Source: Saprospiraceae bacterium (lineage in GTDB: Bacteria > Bacteroidota > Bacteroidia > Chitinophagales > Saprospiraceae). Taken from it: a stretch of 64,000 nucleotides of DNA. Positions 27,147 through 34,557 of the stretch are shown piece by piece. The translations under genes and the position numbers were made by a program. The notes under the pieces are model-generated. The model did no database searches, had not been told where the DNA came from, and was given only the letters and a program-made list of their open reading frames with translations. The stretch spans positions 62,001-126,000 of the forward strand of contig JAGQWX010000001.1 in the NCBI GenBank assembly GCA_020436935.1, written 5' to 3'. Position 1 is the stretch's first letter; every line of letters starts with the position of its first letter.

Positions 27147-27499
27147 AGGTGTTAGATTTTGAGATTGCTTGTATTTCTTTGAATATTAGCTGATTTCAGC
27201 GAAAATCTGCGAAATCATCTGCGGAAATCTGCGGGAGATAAAAGGCGGGCTTGTATTTTACGAGTTGGTCACTTACGAAAGTGATAGCTCATCGCATTCG
27301 TTGACATGAAAATGACGAAGGTTCAAGAATCGGATCGGTGTTACTTCTAGCTCGCAATGGCGCAAAGAAGGGGTGAGGTTTGAGGGCGCAAAGAATTCAA
27401 AGTTCACCATTAAGGCATTAACTAAACCTTAAACTTCTAAACTCTAAACAATGATTAGTAATACGTAATTGAAGATTCGGAATTTATAAGGTCCAAAAA
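27147..27499. other. Non-coding gap after repeat cluster 1
   Basis: No gene recognised. Between about 27187 and 27236 short degenerate units occur (GATTTCAGCGAAAATCTGCG, ATCTGCGGAAATCTGCGGG), of a kind that returns at 33.1-33.27 kb. A small inverted repeat CACTT/AAGTG lies near 27270-27282. The remainder has no visible feature. Confidence 0.6.
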
Positions 27500-28030
27500 T
27501 CATTGGAGCACAGCTTCAAAGAATCCATTTTCATACACAACCGTATTTCCCATAAATGCAACGTGATTTTTCCTGATCGAAGTATCTTGCTCAAAACTGA
27601 GCCTGAAAAAGCCTTTGACAGATTGATCCGTCAGCTCGGTTATGTTCACATAATTATCAGTTGATGGTTTGATTTTATAGTTGGCTTCAATCAGGTCATA
27701 ACCATGTTTATAAGTGATAAGGCCTATGAAGGTTGAATCATCTTTGAAATTAATATAACCTTCTTTAGCTGGAATGTCATCCATTATCAGGCCAACATTT
27801 CGATAAGATGGATATCCTTCAGTCCAATATTGATCTATGTTTATCATAATCCTCCCATTCATCCTTTTGGCATAAATGTAGGGCTTAATTAGTTGAGTAT
27901 TTTGATATACAGAGCAATACCCGGCATAATCTCGTAAAAAAGTATCTTCAAGTGATATTGTGGGATTTTGTTTAACACATGAAGAAAAAACTATAGCGAG
28001 TATTAATAAAAAGTTCCCTCTATCTTTCAT
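27500..28030 (-). CDS. Hypothetical lipoprotein 1 of an AT-rich trio
   Basis: A 176-residue protein with a clear lipoprotein signal (MKDRGNFLLILAIVFSSC, Cys18). The mature part is probably all-beta; YVNITELTDQSVKGFFRLSF resembles the I-x-x-x-D-x-x-x-x-x-G-x-F-x-F strand pattern of DUF6252-like Bacteroidota lipoproteins, which is a guess from pattern only. It is the last of three leftward genes with small gaps (25 nt and 9 nt) and visibly AT-richer DNA than the flanking housekeeping genes. Function unknown. Confidence 0.75.
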   Translation of the reverse strand: MKDRGNFLLILAIVFSSCVKQNPTISLEDTFLRDYAGYCSVYQNTQLIKPYIYAKRMNGRIMINIDQYWTEGYPSYRNVGLIMDDIPAKEGYINFKDDSTFIGLITYKHGYDLIEANYKIKPSTDNYVNITELTDQSVKGFFRLSFEQDTSIRKNHVAFMGNTVVYENGFFEAVLQ

Positions 28031-28055
28031 TTGAATTAGCGCATTTGAATGATTT

Positions 28056-28442
28056 CTAAAGCTTCACAAGCCAATCCATTGAATCAAGTTGGTCAACGGT
28101 GAAGATCATCTGAGTGTCAATTAGGTTTTGATCCCTGATCGTTTCCCTATCGTTCTTTTCATAATTCGCCCTTTTAAAAAAGTTGAGAATCAATTGGCTG
28201 TCACAACATTCCATTAATAGCTCTTCCCAGCAACATTGTAATGTATATATATCGGTTGACTTAGCTTTAACTGTTTGTCTTGTGCTATAAAAATTTTCGA
28301 TTAATTTTAATTGTGGATAGGAATATGAGATGTAATAAAAATAATTAGTATCTCGAATATTTAATAACGTAAGTCGTGTGTCAAATCCAAAAATATTACT
28401 TCCCTTGTCTCCACAACCGGAAAATAGGTGTACTCGAGGCAT
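28056..28442 (-). CDS. Hypothetical lipoprotein 2, probably frameshifted at its N terminus
   Basis: The 128-codon frame starts MPRVHLFSGCGDKGS, a lipobox-like FSGC with too short a signal. A second frame, starting with ATG at 28498 (9 nt after the upstream stop), reads MNKLMTFLLYSIPFTLSS and would supply exactly the missing hydrophobic signal; it runs on only to a stop at 28361. A one-base change near 28445-28455 would join the two into a normal lipoprotein (28056-28498). The mature part is hypothetical, with no known motif; it contains a CCWEELLMECC stretch. Either a real lesion or a sequencing error is possible. Confidence 0.55.
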   Translation of the reverse strand: MPRVHLFSGCGDKGSNIFGFDTRLTLLNIRDTNYFYYISYSYPQLKLIENFYSTRQTVKAKSTDIYTLQCCWEELLMECCDSQLILNFFKRANYEKNDRETIRDQNLIDTQMIFTVDQLDSMDWLVKL

Positions 28443-28507
28443 TGGCTGGAGAGGGTGAAGGGTATCGAATACAATAAAAATGTCATTAATTTATTCATCA
28501 TTAAGAT

Positions 28508-29044
28508 TTATTGATATTTAGAAATATTCCTGTTAATTATGTTCAGTGAATCAGGTTTACCTATGCATGTATGAAAAATAAAAGTATCTCTTCTATCCGG
28601 GTTGCCTGTAGGTAAATAATCAACTACATATAATGAACTATCGCTTATCATTTTACCTTCAATACGGATCAATTTGTATTTCTTCTCAGGTCCACGTGGG
28701 TCAAGCATTTCAAATTGCAGTTGTTCACCTTCTTTGTTAAAGTATCCCCACCAGTATGGGACTTCTCTTCCTGCATTGTTTATTGGAAAGCAGTTTATGC
28801 CTTCTTGCTTACCTCCAGCATAAAAGACAGTCCCATCACGAAAAAAATAAATATAAAGGGGACCGTTTTCATCTATATTTCTATTTAGAATGTAGACCCC
28901 GTCTATTGGAAAATTATTATTATGAAAGTATTTCTTAAACAAAGTATATTCAGAAAAAGGTATAGTGCTCTCTATATCGACTTTTATACACCCCAGAGTA
29001 AAGAAGGTACAAAATAAACATATTTTTAAAGTATTTATTACCAA
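28508..29044 (-). CDS. Hypothetical lipoprotein 3 of an AT-rich trio
   Basis: The open frame extends up to 29188, but the part before 29044 does not look like a signal peptide. A TTG at 29044 gives MVINTLKICLFCTFFTLGC, a good lipoprotein signal with Cys19, so this start is preferred; TTG starts also occur at rimP, pgeF and an MFS gene in this window. The mature protein (about 160 residues) has probable beta-strands such as PLYIYFFRDGTVFYAGG and VPYWWGYFNKEGEQLQFEML. No family recognised. It is the first gene of the leftward lipoprotein trio. Confidence 0.65.
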   Translation of the reverse strand: MVINTLKICLFCTFFTLGCIKVDIESTIPFSEYTLFKKYFHNNNFPIDGVYILNRNIDENGPLYIYFFRDGTVFYAGGKQEGINCFPINNAGREVPYWWGYFNKEGEQLQFEMLDPRGPEKKYKLIRIEGKMISDSSLYVVDYLPTGNPDRRDTFIFHTCIGKPDSLNIINRNISKYQ

Positions 29045-29188
29045 TGTGTTATCGTCAAAAAATTTCAGTTTATATATTGAGAGTTTTTGAAAAAGCGGCA
29101 TCAGAATATTAAGAATCTGAGCCATTGCCTTAATAGTTTTTAAAACCAAAATTTTGAAATGTGAGAAGTAGGATGTGCAAGAAATCAT

Positions 29189-29515
29189 TTCTGTGGTTTT
29201 ATGTTATCAAGTTATATATTAATAACGACTTAGGTAAGGTTGTATACTGTTTATGCTTATGTCAAGTTGTTTCTAGTTATTCTACAATTATTAAGCCTTA
29301 AATTAATAGCCCATAGAAATATAGCTTATTAATTGTAATCAATAAGCAATAATTACCTCTTAACTGGTTATTTGAAATATCAAGTATTCATTTTAGCTCT
29401 CAACAATAAGCCATGGGCTTATGAAAATTCCTCTCGAAAAATGATATTAATAGCTCAATTTGTTTTCCTCACTTCAATTCCCATTTCACCCTTTGAAAAT
29501 CAGATCATTAAAAAC
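29189..29515. other. AT-rich gap without recognised features
   Basis: 327 bp between the lipoprotein trio and the heptose-kinase-like gene. I see no credible ORF, tRNA, terminator or consensus promoter. It presumably contains the promoter of the lipoprotein genes. Confidence 0.5.
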
Positions 29516-30412
29516 CTACAGCTTCTGATACTCCTCCCACCGAATGGCATAGGTCTGTGGCCTGGTCACCACAAATGAACTTGCCTTATTGGCCATGACG
29601 ATGGCGTGGTGCAGGTCTTTTTTGAAGATCCACTCCCTGACCAGCACAGCAATGGCTGTGTCGCCGGCGCCGGAAACGTCGTAAACGTCGACTTTGGAAA
29701 CAGGGAAATGATGGACGCCCTGGTCTGAACAGAGCGTCATACCCTTTTCTCCACGGGTAATGATGAGGTGGTCGATGGCATATTTTTGTCTGATAAGTTC
29801 GCCTGCTTCTCCAATGATGTCGTCCTGGTTGGATAATGTTTGTCCCAGGACATCTTCCATCTCTTTGATGTTGGGTTTGACCACAAATGCACCTGTGTAC
29901 TTATCCCAGTCCTTACCTTTTGGGTCTATGAAAACCGGAATGTCTGCAGCTTTGCCGGCCACAATGATGTGGTGGCAAAAGTCCGGATTACAAAAACCTT
30001 TGCCGTAGTCGCTGATCAAAACGGCACTGTAATCGTCCAGATTTCTGGGATGCGGGACCTGAAAGCTGTTGCCTTCTTCACGGTCTATGCGCAACATTTG
30101 CTGACCCCTGGAAATGACGCGGGTCTTGGTGATGGTCGTATTCAGGCTCATGATGAGCTTGTTGCCAATATCCATGTCGTCTACCATTACCGACAATTGC
30201 CTGCCGTAGTCATCGTCAGCTATCGCTCCAAACAGGTCATTCTGCATACCGAGGCCCGACAAATTGTGGGAAACATTGGCCGCACCACCCAGGGTACTGT
30301 ATTCTTCACTGACTTTTACGACGGGTACCGGAGCTTCGGGGCTTATCCTTTCTACATGACCAACGATGTACCGGTCGATCATCACATCTCCTGCTACCAA
30401 AATCCTGCTCAT
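29516..30412 (-). CDS. PfkB-family sugar kinase, RfaE1/HldE kinase-domain type
   Basis: A 298-residue carbohydrate kinase when started at ATG 30412 (MSRILVAGDVMIDRY). The N-terminal GDVMIDRYIVGHVERISPEAPVP and GGAANVSHNLSGLG match the heptose-7-phosphate kinase domain of RfaE/HldE; the C-terminal DVSGAGDTAIA is the PfkB anion-hole and catalytic Asp motif. It should phosphorylate D-glycero-D-manno-heptose 7-phosphate at C1 for lipopolysaccharide or S-layer sugars. The adenylyltransferase domain is not fused and not in the window. The ATG overlaps the upstream stop by one base (TGATG), so translation is coupled to the RemB-like gene. Confidence 0.88.
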   Translation of the reverse strand: MSRILVAGDVMIDRYIVGHVERISPEAPVPVVKVSEEYSTLGGAANVSHNLSGLGMQNDLFGAIADDDYGRQLSVMVDDMDIGNKLIMSLNTTITKTRVISRGQQMLRIDREEGNSFQVPHPRNLDDYSAVLISDYGKGFCNPDFCHHIIVAGKAADIPVFIDPKGKDWDKYTGAFVVKPNIKEMEDVLGQTLSNQDDIIGEAGELIRQKYAIDHLIITRGEKGMTLCSDQGVHHFPVSKVDVYDVSGAGDTAIAVLVREWIFKKDLHHAIVMANKASSFVVTRPQTYAIRWEEYQKL

Positions 30413-32151
30413 CAAAAGTCGTAGTTTTGTGTGGCCATATTGATCCTCAATCCTATACCTGCCAAAAATGTATTGGGCTGGCTGGTCTGCCTGCGGCAGA
30501 GCAAGTTGATATCTGCCATCATATTGGGAAAAAACTCGTAGCTGACCTGGCTGCGCCAATGGACCACTTTGTTGGAAATACCTTGTCCTATGTAGTTGCC
30601 GAAGTCGTTGTTACGGCTGCGGTAATTGAGGAAGATGTTGCCTCCATTGTTCTCGCCGGGAGCATCGAGACCTTTATTCCATAAAAACAGGGTGGTGTTC
30701 ACCTTTATTTTGGGGGTGATGGCGTGATCTACGGTCACAATCCATTCTCTGAAATTGGCACCCAGGGGATGGGCCAGCGCCTGATTGTAATGACTGTACG
30801 AGGAGATCGATTTGTCACCAATGGTAGTATCTATCGACTGATAGTGGGTGTAGGTGTAAGGCCTTACCGCGTTGTATTCGAGTCCGATATTGGTTTTGGG
30901 CACGACATCATACAATTTCACACCGAGCTGAAGTCCGTATTTATTGCCCCACCAGCCGTTTTGATCTTTGATGTTTTGGAGCAAAAATTCGTCGAGTACA
31001 AACTGACCGTATAATTTGACTTTCTTGACAGGTACATAGGCCATATTCAAACCCAGGAGTACATTGTCAGGGCTGTTGAGAAATTGCTCTATTGTTCGGT
31101 AGAGAATGACGGGGTTGAGGTATTGGGGTTCGAGGTGGTCTTTTCTGCCAAATACCACCGTTTCAAAAAGGCCGACTTCAAAATTTTGGTTGGGCCTGAA
31201 GGAGAGGTAGTGATTGGCGGTGTATTTTTTGGGGAGGACAGCGCTGTCCGGGCTGTACCTGTCCTGTGCGCTTACAGCACTCAATTCGCCATAAATGGTC
31301 TGATAGTGGAACTTCCAGAACTGTGCATTGAATTTGAGGTAGAGGTAATTGTTGCCAAAGTCTGAAAGCAGGAGGGAGCGCACTCCGTTCCCAATGAAGT
31401 TTCTGCCATGGCCAAACTCAATCTGGATGTTTTTTGAAATCGGTACGCCGATAAAAGCCTGGGCATTGAGGTAATCCCAGCCCTTGAGATTGTCGATGAC
31501 GCTGCTTCTGTAGGTTTTATAAAAGCCGTTTCTGGGTATGGTGAAATTTTCGGTGACGAACCGATTAACATAAGCCGGGAAATTGGCTTGATTTTCAAAA
31601 ATAGAGGTGTGGACCAATACCTTGTTGTCGATGATGCCCGTAATTTTTACGCCTCTGGTATTTCTGAAGATGAGATTGTTGTCATTTGAGGCATTGCTGT
31701 AACCGAGATCAATGACGGGGTCAGCTCTCAGCGAAAAGTTGCCCTTGTCAAGACTCAGGAAGTGGTTTCTGTTGGTATAAAAATATTTCAAAAACGGCTT
31801 GGGAGTCTCTTTTTCGGGTGTCTCGATGGTGTAAAATCCGTCTCCTTCCTCCACTTCACGAACCTCAGACTTCACTTCTTCGGGAGCAATGATGTCGTGC
31901 TGCTTTTTCAGATAAGCCCATTCTTTCATTTCCATGGCATCAAACATATTGCTCAGACTATCCAAAGTGTCAAATGCATTTTTGAGATTGAAAGGATGAA
32001 CGGTAGTGTGCGTGCCCAGGTCTATTTTGTATTTCGCCTGGATCTTTTCCACAAATATTTCATATCGGTCCCCGATTTCAGAACGCACATACTGGGCCGA
32101 GATTGGAATCACCAGCAAGCTGAATAATACAAAGGACCATGTTCTCATCAT
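30412..32151 (-). CDS. RemB-like outer-membrane protein
   Basis: About 579 residues from the ATG pair at 32151/32148, with a signal peptide (MRTWSFVLFSLLVIPISAQ). Residues 120-579 look like an outer-membrane barrel: alternating strands with FLSLDKGNFSLRADPVIDLGYS, NTRGVKITG, IQIEFGHGRNFIGNGVRSLLLSDFGNNYLYLK. This block resembles proteins annotated in Bacteroidota as gliding motility protein RemB, also likened to capsule-assembly Wzi barrels; I trust the outer-membrane assignment more than a motility role. It is coupled by TGATG to the heptose kinase gene, which favours a surface-polysaccharide link. Confidence 0.7.
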   Translation of the reverse strand: MMRTWSFVLFSLLVIPISAQYVRSEIGDRYEIFVEKIQAKYKIDLGTHTTVHPFNLKNAFDTLDSLSNMFDAMEMKEWAYLKKQHDIIAPEEVKSEVREVEEGDGFYTIETPEKETPKPFLKYFYTNRNHFLSLDKGNFSLRADPVIDLGYSNASNDNNLIFRNTRGVKITGIIDNKVLVHTSIFENQANFPAYVNRFVTENFTIPRNGFYKTYRSSVIDNLKGWDYLNAQAFIGVPISKNIQIEFGHGRNFIGNGVRSLLLSDFGNNYLYLKFNAQFWKFHYQTIYGELSAVSAQDRYSPDSAVLPKKYTANHYLSFRPNQNFEVGLFETVVFGRKDHLEPQYLNPVILYRTIEQFLNSPDNVLLGLNMAYVPVKKVKLYGQFVLDEFLLQNIKDQNGWWGNKYGLQLGVKLYDVVPKTNIGLEYNAVRPYTYTHYQSIDTTIGDKSISSYSHYNQALAHPLGANFREWIVTVDHAITPKIKVNTTLFLWNKGLDAPGENNGGNIFLNYRSRNNDFGNYIGQGISNKVVHWRSQVSYEFFPNMMADINLLCRRQTSQPNTFLAGIGLRINMATQNYDF

Positions 32152-32155
32152 GGTG

Positions 32156-32163
32156 CAAAAGTA
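32156..32163 (-). promoter_or_regulatory. -7 box four bases before the RemB-like ATG
   Basis: TACTTTTG on the minus strand, an exact TAnnTTTG, followed by CACC and then ATG at 32151. The spacing is the same as at the Fur-family gene and predicts a leaderless transcript. No TTG at the -33 position. Confidence 0.4.
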
Positions 32164-32204
32164 GCTTTCTTGGTACAAGAGTGGGAATAAAGTTTCAAAA
32201 AGTA

Positions 32205-32940
32205 TTTTGTGGGTCTTTGGTCTTTGGTCTTTAGGGGTTGGTCTTTGGTGAAATTTGAAATTTGAGAATTGAAATTTGAAAGTTTGTGATCCAGGAGTAT
32301 GGAAAACATAAATTGCGGGCGGGTTCCTTTCAGGGCCCGGGTAGTGGGAGGCAATTGGGGAATGTCTTTGGTCTTTGGGGCTTGCTCTTTGGAAAATTAT
32401 TACTTGATATACTTCGGTGGCTGAGCGGAGTCGAAGCCTGGGAGTTGGTCTTTGGTGAAATTTGAAATTTGAGAATTGAAATTTGAAAGTTTGTGAACCA
32501 GAAGTATGGAAAACATGAATTGCGGGAAGGTTCCCTTTAGGGCCAGGGTAGAGGGCGGAAGGAGGAGGGAGATGGGAGGAGGGAGGAGGGAGATGGGAAT
32601 TGAGGGAGGGTTCCCTTTAGGGCCAGGGTGGAGGTAGGCAATTGGGGTTTGCCTTTGGTCTTTGGGGGTTTGTCTTTGGAAAATTATTGATTGATATACT
32701 TCGGTGGCTGAGCGGAGTCGAAGGCTGGGGTTTGGTCTTTGGTGAAATTTGAAATTTGAGAATTGAAATTTGAAAGTTTGTGATTCAGGAGTATGGAAAA
32801 CATGAATTGCGGGCGGGTCATTTTGGGATTTTGGCATATTGGCGTGTTGGGGAGGAAGGGAGGACGGAGTTGGGAGATTGGAGGAGGGAGATGGGATTTG
32901 CGGGAGGGTTCCTTTTGTGCCAGGGTAGAGGGCGGCAAAA
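32205..32940. repeat. Mosaic intergenic repeat cluster 2
   Basis: The modules of cluster 1 recur in a fixed order. G/T-rich CTTTGGTCTTTGG blocks; the 25-bp hairpin at 32412-32436 and 32699-32723, here with GTCGAAG on the 3' arm; the AAATTTGAAATTTGAGAATT block at about 32250, 32458 and 32744; then a GTATGGAAAACATGAATTGC-type block at about 32298, 32505 and 32792, and GGTTCCCTTTAGGGCCAGGG at about 32529 and 32609. Spacing between the AT-rich blocks is about 208 and 286 bp. A purine tract of GGAGG and GGGAGATGGGA units fills about 32560-32600. Confidence 0.85.
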
Positions 32941-33484
32941 TTACGGGAAATGATCAACCCAGGTCTGTGACTTCACCCATGCATTTTGTCATGATTTTTG
33001 GACAAAAATCCCGCCAAAATGAAGCTGATGTTGAAACTGTTGGTCTATAATCATTACACCCCGTTCGGGGTTTATGCCTTGTCAATACAATAATCAATTG
33101 TGTCCACTTTCAGCGTATTTCTGCGTAAATTTCAGCGCTTTCAGCGGGAAAGGTATCGTCGAGCAAATTCAAACCCTTCATGGTAGAGTCTATCGATTTC
33201 AGGCGTCCACACTTTTTGACTTTTAACCGAATTTCAGCGCATATTTCAGCGATTTCAGCAGGAAAAATTGACCTTTTGATATTTTACTAATTTGATTATG
33301 ATTTGAGCCATTAAGGAATTATAAAAAAGCTAATCGCTAATGGCTAAAAGCTAATGGCCCAAATAATTAAGGTCACATTTACTACACAATGCAACAAGGA
33401 TCTGTAGAGTTTAAATGGATATTAAATAACCTATTTGATTTATTATAATATTTTTGACCCTTCAATATTGGCATTAGATAAAGT
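32941..33484. other. Non-coding gap before the isomerase gene
   Basis: No gene recognised. It holds a small GC hairpin (ACCCCG/CGGGGT, about 33057-33071), short CAGCG/CTGCG-rich degenerate units between about 33109 and 33265 like those near 27.2 kb, and at its right end the -7 box of the isomerase gene. Confidence 0.55.
33449..33456 (+). promoter_or_regulatory. Candidate -7 box of the SIS-domain isomerase gene
   Basis: TATTTTTG, an exact TAnnTTTG, ending 28 nt before the ATG at 33485. A TTTG 12-15 nt upstream is too close to be a normal -33 element. Confidence 0.4.
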
Positions 33485-34483
33485 ATGGCAAGTAAAATGG
33501 AAGAAATGATCATCAATTTTCCCACTCAGCTTCGGGAAGCCCTGGGTATTGGTGAATCTGTCACAATAAAACCCCATCATCAAACCATCACCAGGATTTA
33601 TGCTATTGGAATGGGAGGCTCAGGCATTGGTAGTGATTTTGTTGCATCATTTATTGCTGATGAGTGCGCCATAGCTTATTGCATTGGAAAGTCCTACCAA
33701 ATTCCAGCTTGGGTTGACAGCAATACCTTGTGTATAGCGGGTTCGTATTCAGGCAATACAGAAGAAACGCTATCTGCGCTTGCCATGGCAGAAAAAGCCG
33801 GTGCTAAAATTGTCGTCATCACCAGTGGCGGCACACTGCAGGCTCTGGCTGAAGAGAAGGGTTTTGACATGGTTTTACTACCCGACACCTGGACATCTCC
33901 CCGGGCTTGCGTTGGATATGCCATAGTATGTCAGCTGGAGATCCTCAACAGGCTGGCTTGTATCAGCAGGAAAAAAATCGATCTGATCAAGTCATCGATA
34001 GATCTGATCAAATACGATATGGACGAAATCCGAAGCAAGGCTGAAAAAATCGCAAAAATCCTCTTTGGCAAAATGCCTGTGATTTATGTCGAAGACCGAA
34101 TGGAACCAGTGGCGCTGAGATTCAGACAACAGCTCAATGAAAACAGCAAAGTTTTATCCTGGCACAATGTATTTCCCGAAATGACGCACAACGAACTGGT
34201 TGGCTGGACCCAAAAAACCAATGATCTGGCTGTTGTCATATTCAGAAATAAGGACGACCACAAACGCAATATGTCGAGGATAGACATCAGCAGAGATATT
34301 CTTGCCAAGTACTCCAATACGGTCATTGAAATCTTTTCCAAGGGCCAATCCCTTGTTGAAAAATCCATATACCTCTTGCATCTTTCGGACTGGATCAGTT
34401 ATTATCTGGCTGTTCTCCAAAATGTAGATCCTGTCGAAATAAGGGTCATAGATGTACTCAAAAAGAAAATGTCGGAAATTTAG
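33485..34483 (+). CDS. Bifunctional phosphoglucose/phosphomannose isomerase
   Basis: A 332-residue two-SIS-domain protein. The first SIS domain has GMGGSGIGSDF (about residues 39-49) and SYSGNTEETLSALAMAEKAG (about 87-106); the C-terminal part contains MTHNELVGW, with the conserved His and Glu of the TIGR02128 family. Members interconvert fructose 6-phosphate with glucose 6-phosphate and mannose 6-phosphate. It precedes genes for a membrane glycosyltransferase and nucleotide-sugar enzymes, so here it may supply precursors for surface glycans as well as glycolysis. Confidence 0.9.
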   Translation: MASKMEEMIINFPTQLREALGIGESVTIKPHHQTITRIYAIGMGGSGIGSDFVASFIADECAIAYCIGKSYQIPAWVDSNTLCIAGSYSGNTEETLSALAMAEKAGAKIVVITSGGTLQALAEEKGFDMVLLPDTWTSPRACVGYAIVCQLEILNRLACISRKKIDLIKSSIDLIKYDMDEIRSKAEKIAKILFGKMPVIYVEDRMEPVALRFRQQLNENSKVLSWHNVFPEMTHNELVGWTQKTNDLAVVIFRNKDDHKRNMSRIDISRDILAKYSNTVIEIFSKGQSLVEKSIYLLHLSDWISYYLAVLQNVDPVEIRVIDVLKKKMSEI

Positions 34484-34557
34484 AGCAATCATTTCATCCG
34501 GCGGATCCTGCACTTTGAGGATTTTTATGGAATATGTTATAGCACGCAGGAATTACC

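Noticed and set aside
29840-30424. 194-codon open frame on the plus strand
   Set aside because: Antisense to the heptose-kinase-like gene, with no family likeness.
26806-32940. Repeat clusters as a CRISPR array
   Set aside because: Units are not regularly spaced, the intervals are themselves repeated and no cas gene is present.
32400-32957. 185-codon open frame on the minus strand
   Set aside because: It runs through the mosaic repeats; its product is a tandem of repeated peptides (such as FNSQISNFTKDQ) rich in Pro and Ser that mirrors the DNA repeat. No start signal and no family.
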